From Spirochaetaceae bacterium (GTDB lineage Bacteria > Spirochaetota > Spirochaetia > Treponematales > Breznakiellaceae), in the NCBI GenBank assembly GCA_031268255.1, contig JAIRXO010000223.1, forward strand, positions 1-16,511: a stretch of 16,511 nt of DNA, read 5' to 3'. Made by a program: the position numbers and the translations under genes. Shown here one piece after another: positions 12,513-16,511 of this stretch. Under the pieces are notes generated by a model that worked only from the letters and a program-made list of their open reading frames with translations, was not told the origin of the DNA and did not search any database. Position 1 is the first letter of the stretch; every line of letters begins with the position of its first letter.

Positions 12513-13050
12513 CGGAAATATAGGTCTTCCGGGATTCTACCAGGGATTTAAGTTCGGCGAGCATGGATTGATCGACCTCGTCGGCGATGGGGAACACATA
12601 ACGCTTTGTTTCTTCGGTATAACGGATTATAAATTCAGTATTAAGGACAAAGCCCAGGTCTATCATGTTGGAGATGCGGTCAGCCACCTTGAGTACCTTG
12701 GCCGAATGGGTTCCTGTTTTTAATATGCGGGTAAGAAAATCGGCCTTGGTCTCGAGGGGGAGCCTGGTTACTTCCAGCACCAGGTCATATACGGCAGGAC
12801 TTTCGTAATCAATTGACAAGAGCAGGTTGTGGTTAAAGTCAGGAACATCCTCAATAAGGTCATGGACCACCGCGGCCTTGAGGAGAACTGAGTCTATATA
12901 CCCGTAGTCTATGAGCGTGGCCATGGTATCAAGCTGGTGACGGAACATATTACCGCCGCCTTCGCGGACTTTGCCAATGAGGGCTGTGGCGAGCTGCATA
13001 TAAGGCGCAAGATGGGTTCCCTTGAGGATAAGCATCTCATCGGTAGTCAC
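12499..13050 (-). CDS. Stand-alone HD-domain protein, likely (p)ppGpp hydrolase
   Basis: The 183-residue protein consists of little more than an HD domain related to the hydrolase half of RelA/SpoT and to small alarmone hydrolases (Mesh1 type), which split ppGpp to GDP and pyrophosphate. Residues that fit the catalytic set of Rel proteins are all present in order and at the right spacing: Arg29, His38 (FRHQL), His63-Asp64 and Glu67-Asp68 (HDLIED), and Asp124 with Asn128 (KVADRISNM). There is no synthetase, TGS or ACT domain. Start is GTG 13050, supported by AAGGAG nine bases upstream; ATG 13035 is the alternative. It lies 33 bases after valS on the same strand, so it is probably cotranscribed with it. 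Another nucleotide phosphohydrolase of the HD group is possible. Confidence 0.75.
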   Translation of the reverse strand: MTTDEMLILKGTHLAPYMQLATALIGKVREGGGNMFRHQLDTMATLIDYGYIDSVLLKAAVVHDLIEDVPDFNHNLLLSIDYESPAVYDLVLEVTRLPLETKADFLTRILKTGTHSAKVLKVADRISNMIDLGFVLNTEFIIRYTEETKRYVFPIADEVDQSMLAELKSLVESRKTYISALTR

Positions 13051-13083
13051 TGCCTGATTCTCCTTGCTCTTCCGCCTGAACTT

Positions 13084-15789
13084 TTACGCCATATCCCGGA
13101 TATAGGCTTCTATCTTGCCGGTACGCTTGCGGGCTTCCAAGAGTTTTTTCTTTTCGCCTTCGACAAGTTCAGGCGGGGCATTTTTTATAAACGCCTCGTT
13201 CGAGAGCTTCTGTTCCAGAGCGGAAATAAATTTTCTGTCCTTCCCGATTTCTTTAGAGAATTTATTTTTGAGGAAGGCCATATCCACAGCCTCGGCGATA
13301 TACACAAAAGCCTCAAAGCCTTCTCCCACAAGTCCTATGGAACCCTGGGGCCTCGTCTCTCCGGCGGTTTCCGTCAGGGCTTCTTCTTCAAGAACGCCTG
13401 TGCCGGAGAGAAGTTTAACCAGTTCTCCGTTGGCGCGAAGCACGGTCCGCCGCTCCGCTCCGGCGCGTACAAGAACGCGGAGTTTTCTGTCCGGGCTTAT
13501 GGTACATTCGCTCCTCAGGGTGCGGACAAGACGCACCAGTTCCTTTAGAAAGCCGAATTCCTCAAGGGCCTTTCTGTCGGTGCCGCCTTCGGTATATGAC
13601 GGATAGGAAGATGTGATTAAAAGTCCGCCTGTGGATGTGGGCAGCTTGCCGTATATTTCCTCGGTGATAAAGGGAAGCAGGGGATGAAGGAGGGCAAGGG
13701 ACAAGGCAAGCACATCAAGAAGCACCGTGGTAGCCCTGTCCTTTTCGACGGCGTCCCCTTCCCTCATGGAAAGTTTTGTGGCCTCCACATACCAGTCGCA
13801 GAAATCATTCCAGAAATATTCGTAGCCTGTCTGGGCCGCGTCATTGTAACGGTAGGAAAGGAAGGCCTCCTCCATGTTCTTCGCCGCCTCGTTAAGCCGG
13901 GAATATATCCACCTGTCAACCGGAAGCAGGGCGGGATTTTCCGTAAGGGTCCTGCCTTCGAGGTTCATGAGTATGTAACGGCTCGCGTTCCAGACCTTGT
14001 TGGCGAATTTGGACCCCAGCTTAAAGGACTCCTTGTCCACAAGGAGGTCCTGGCCCTGAGCGCACAGAAAAGCAAGGGTGAATTTAAGAGCGTCGGCGCC
14101 GTACTCGTCAACCAGTTCCAGGGGATCAAGGCCGTTGCCGAGGCTCTTGCTCATCTTGCGGCCCTGTTTGTCCCGCAGGAGTCCGTGTATGTAAATATCC
14201 CTGAACGGAACCTGTCCGGTAAATTCAAGGCCAGCCATAATCATCCGGGCCACCCAGAAGAAGATAATGTCGTAGGCGGTAACCAGGGCGCTGGTAGGAT
14301 AAAAACGGGAGAGGTCCTCTGTGCCGCTATTGAGATGTTCCCAGCCCAGGGTGCTGAAGGGCCAGAGCCAGCTTGAGAACCAGGTGTCAAGCACATCGGG
14401 GTCTTGTTCAATATGTTTTGAACCGCAGTGGGAACAGGCCCTCGGGTCCTGCCTGGACACGGTGATTTTGCCGCAGTCGCCGCAGTACCAGACGGGGATG
14501 CGGTGGCCCCACCAGAGCTGGCGGCTCACGCACCAGTCCCGTATATTGGTAAGCCAGTGCTGATAGGTGTTTTCCCATTTGCGGGGATAAAAAACAAGCT
14601 CGCCCCGTTTCCAGGCGGCCAGGGCCTTGTCCGCCAGGGGTTTCATCCTGACAAACCACTGTTCCGAAAGGAAAGGCTCTATCACCGTATGGCAGCGGTA
14701 GCAGTGGCCCACGGCATGGGTGATTTGTTCGTCACTTATAAAAAAGCCTCCGGCCTCAAGGTCACGGAGTACCGCCTCCCGGGCGGCGCTGACATCAAGG
14801 CCCCGGTACTTTTCGGGAACGGCGGCATTGAGTTTTCCGTCGGGGGTAAGTATGTTAATCGCCTCAAGCCCGTGGCGTTTGGCGACCTCCCAGTCATTGG
14901 GATCGTGGGCCGGGGTAATCTTTACCACGCCGGTTCCGAATTCCCTGTCAACATAGGTATCGGCGATGACGGGGATGCGCCGCCCGGTAAGGGGGAGTTC
15001 AACAGCCTTGCCCACAAGATGCCGGTAACGTTCATCATCGGGATGAACCGCCACGGCGGTATCGCCTAACATGGTTTCGGGCCGGGTAGTGGCGATTTCG
15101 ACAAAGCCCCCTGTTTCCGGTACAGAATAGCGTATGCGGTACATCCTTCCCGGCGTGTCCTCGTGTTCCACTTCATCATCAGAAAGGGCGGTGCCGCAGG
15201 AACCGCACCAGTTGACCAGGTAGTTTCCCCGGTACAGGAGGTCCCTTTCGTAGAGGGTAACAAAAACCTCCCGCACCGCCTGGGACAGCCCCTCGTCAAG
15301 GGTAAAGCGTTCCCTGTTCCAGTCGACACTGGAACCCATGCGGGCAAGCTGCCGCGAAATAACGGCGTGGTGTTCTTTTTTGATTTCCCATACGGCTTCG
15401 ATAAATTTTTCCCGCCCCAGATCATGACGGCTTTTACCCTGGGCCTTGAGCCGCTTTTCCATCACATTCTGGGTGGCGATGCCCGCGTGATCCGTACCGG
15501 GAACCCAGAGGGTATCATCACCCCGCATACGGTGATAGCGTATAACTATATCCTGCAGACAGTTGTTGAGGGCGTGTCCGAGATGGAGTACGCCGGTAAC
15601 GTTAGGAGGAGGAATGACGACCACAAAGGATTTTTTCCCCCTGCTTTTTTGAGGAGGGGCAAAGGCGTTTTTTTCTTTCCAGAGGGCGTAAATGCGGTCC
15701 TCAAAACTTTTCGGGTCAAAGGCCCTGGACAGTTCCACTGCCTCAAGGCGCTTACCTGTAGCTACGGAGTTCTCCATAGGGATCATCAT
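13084..15789 (-). CDS. valS: Valyl-tRNA synthetase
   Basis: This 901-residue class I enzyme joins valine to tRNA-Val in the cytoplasm. The HIGH motif appears in PPNVTGVLHLGHALN (HLGH at residues 69-72) and KMSKS at residues 545-549. Between them lies the editing domain with TTRPETMLGDTAVAVHP, which removes mischarged threonine, and cysteine pairs (CGSCG, CYRCH, CGDCG, CSHCG) that may bind zinc. The anticodon-binding domain follows, and the C-terminal coiled-coil arm (about 835-901, FIKNAPPELVEGEKKKLLEA) is typical of ValS and absent from IleS. Start is ATG 15789 or the next codon; ATG 15777 is also possible, and none has a clear ribosome binding site. The gene is complete, between ispH and the HD gene on the same strand. 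No T-box leader is seen. Confidence 0.98.
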   Translation of the reverse strand: MMIPMENSVATGKRLEAVELSRAFDPKSFEDRIYALWKEKNAFAPPQKSRGKKSFVVVIPPPNVTGVLHLGHALNNCLQDIVIRYHRMRGDDTLWVPGTDHAGIATQNVMEKRLKAQGKSRHDLGREKFIEAVWEIKKEHHAVISRQLARMGSSVDWNRERFTLDEGLSQAVREVFVTLYERDLLYRGNYLVNWCGSCGTALSDDEVEHEDTPGRMYRIRYSVPETGGFVEIATTRPETMLGDTAVAVHPDDERYRHLVGKAVELPLTGRRIPVIADTYVDREFGTGVVKITPAHDPNDWEVAKRHGLEAINILTPDGKLNAAVPEKYRGLDVSAAREAVLRDLEAGGFFISDEQITHAVGHCYRCHTVIEPFLSEQWFVRMKPLADKALAAWKRGELVFYPRKWENTYQHWLTNIRDWCVSRQLWWGHRIPVWYCGDCGKITVSRQDPRACSHCGSKHIEQDPDVLDTWFSSWLWPFSTLGWEHLNSGTEDLSRFYPTSALVTAYDIIFFWVARMIMAGLEFTGQVPFRDIYIHGLLRDKQGRKMSKSLGNGLDPLELVDEYGADALKFTLAFLCAQGQDLLVDKESFKLGSKFANKVWNASRYILMNLEGRTLTENPALLPVDRWIYSRLNEAAKNMEEAFLSYRYNDAAQTGYEYFWNDFCDWYVEATKLSMREGDAVEKDRATTVLLDVLALSLALLHPLLPFITEEIYGKLPTSTGGLLITSSYPSYTEGGTDRKALEEFGFLKELVRLVRTLRSECTISPDRKLRVLVRAGAERRTVLRANGELVKLLSGTGVLEEEALTETAGETRPQGSIGLVGEGFEAFVYIAEAVDMAFLKNKFSKEIGKDRKFISALEQKLSNEAFIKNAPPELVEGEKKKLLEARKRTGKIEAYIRDMA

Positions 15790-15801
15790 ACTTAATTACC
15801 G

Positions 15802-15830
15802 GAAACTGTGCAACAATCGCCTACAGTTTC
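15802..15830. other. Small hairpin between ispH and valS
   Basis: GAAACTGT (15802-15809) pairs exactly with ACAGTTTC (15823-15830) around a 13-base loop, within the 65-base gap. No T-run follows on the minus strand, so it is unlikely to end transcription. It ends 12 bases before the valS start and might affect its translation. Confidence 0.35.
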
Positions 15831-15854
15831 AAAAATCCTCCCGCTTCTTGCGAA

Positions 15855-16511
15855 TCACCTAATACCCCGCGGCGAATCAGGCGGGCCTGTCAGGGCCCGT
15901 TCAATATCCAGAATGATGCTGTCCGGCGTCGAAGCGCCGGCGCTGAGGCCGACAACGGCATAGTTCCATATTTCCGGGGGCAGATCCGCCTGAGTCTCAA
16001 CAAGCCAGGCGGGGACGCCGGAATTCCGGGCTATGGCAAGAAGCCGCCGCGTATTGGCCGATTCCCTGCCGCCGGCTATGATGACCGCCTGGGCCCGGGC
16101 GCAGAGTTCCCTGAGCGCCTCCTGCCTGTCCCTGGTGGCGCCGCAGATGGTATTGACTGCCATGAGGGCCGGAAAATAATTCCGTATGGCGCTGCCTATT
16201 TTTTCGTATTCTTCAGGAGAAATGGTCGTCTGGGCAAGGAGGGCGCAGGAAATATCCCCTTCCCTTTCGTGAAGGAGACGAGCTTCTTCTTCCGCTTCTT
16301 CCACGCCGGCCACAATGGTGCAGGAGGCGCCCCGCCCCTTTTCCGCGTAACCCTGTATGCCGATGATTTCGCCATGCCGCCTTTCCCCGGCGAGAAAGAT
16401 ATGATACCCCGCTTCGGCAAGCTGCTTTGCCTTCATCTGGCTTGAGCGCACATGGGGGCAAGTGGCGTCTACAAGCCGCCCTCCCCGTTTTTTAAGGTCA
16501 TCTTCCAGATC
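15855..16511 (-). CDS. ispH: 4-hydroxy-3-methylbut-2-enyl diphosphate reductase, partial
   Basis: IspH (LytB) is the iron-sulphur enzyme of the last step of the MEP isoprenoid pathway, making IPP and DMAPP. The 218 codons in the window lack the N-terminus, which lies beyond the right edge. Two of the three cluster cysteines are visible: DATCPH (codon 16460-16458) and NTICGATRDRQ (codon 16145-16143). Other active-site marks are HGE (HPE in many homologues), AQTTISPEEY, SANTRRL (SxN motif) and GLSAGASTPDSII. The sequence continues without a break to the window edge, so the ATG at 16451 is not the true start. Its TGA is 65 bases before valS on the same strand. An eight-base repeat GCGAATCA surrounds the stop (15850-15857 and 15872-15879). 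Confidence 0.95.
   Translation of the reverse strand, partial: DLEDDLKKRGGRLVDATCPHVRSSQMKAKQLAEAGYHIFLAGERRHGEIIGIQGYAEKGRGASCTIVAGVEEAEEEARLLHEREGDISCALLAQTTISPEEYEKIGSAIRNYFPALMAVNTICGATRDRQEALRELCARAQAVIIAGGRESANTRRLLAIARNSGVPAWLVETQADLPPEIWNYAVVGLSAGASTPDSIILDIERALTGPPDSPRGIR

Noticed and set aside
13684..14376. 230-codon open frame on the plus strand opposite valS, with others nearby
   Set aside because: Shadow of a conserved synthetase gene; no ribosome binding site or protein motif supports it.
15790..15854. T-box or other leader upstream of valS
   Set aside because: The gap is only 65 bases with one small hairpin, far too short for a T-box, and no T-box sequence motif is seen.
1..16511. 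CRISPR array, tRNA or rRNA genes, insertion sequence, integrase or phage genes
   Set aside because: I looked for repeated spacer structures, cloverleaf-type stems, transposase-like frames and terminal inverted repeats, and saw none. The only duplications are the short ones listed.

Overview
The window is a compact bacterial chromosome segment with no rRNA or tRNA gene, CRISPR array or insertion sequence. It is moderately GC-rich and has AAGGAGG-type ribosome binding sites. The gene set (Tat genes, an MFS transporter with a helical-repeat tail, a short HD protein beside valS, ispH) and the style of the proteins suggest a free-living or gut spirochaete of the Treponema group. That taxonomic guess is inference from memory of similar proteins and has moderate to low confidence.

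Layout. (1) 1-1364, plus strand: the tail of a TatA-like gene, a 169-base gap packed with three perfect hairpins, then tatC and tatB overlapping by one base. This is a twin-arginine protein export locus. (2) 1365-1609: a non-coding gap with a possible terminator, two imperfect 18-base repeats and a perfect 48-base palindrome. (3) 1610-3886, plus: an MFS-type transporter fused to a C-terminal HEAT-like repeat domain. (4) 3910-10922, minus: one long transcription unit, read from right to left. It runs from a LacI-family regulator through a periplasmic binding protein, two permeases and an ATPase (a PotABCD-type ABC importer) to a ComEC-like metallo-beta-lactamase-fold protein and an AEC-family transporter. 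It starts at a near-consensus promoter (TTGACA, 17 bases, TACAAT). Two identical GGGAACGTTCCC palindromes sit on the start of transcription, so the regulator probably controls itself and the importer. (5) 10923-11115: the divergent control region, which also holds a mosaic relic of the metallo-beta-lactamase gene. (6) 11116-12480, plus: a MATE-family efflux pump. (7) 12499-16511, minus: ispH (its 5' end is outside the window), valS and a short HD protein that keeps the catalytic residues of (p)ppGpp hydrolases.

How it fits together: the ABC operon looks like a solute-induced uptake system that senses its ligand through the LacI protein. Hairpins after the binding-protein gene and after the ATPase gene divide the long message into segments that are probably expressed at different levels. 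The valS / HD pair joins tRNA charging with possible alarmone breakdown. The most unusual observations are the 31-base exact match between the metallo-beta-lactamase gene and the lacI-MATE intergenic region, the doubled operator, the MFS-HEAT fusion, the stand-alone alarmone-hydrolase-like protein, the dense perfect palindromes around the tat genes, and short duplications that cover stop codons. I did not find a clearly new multi-gene system. There is no gene-free stretch longer than 300 bases.
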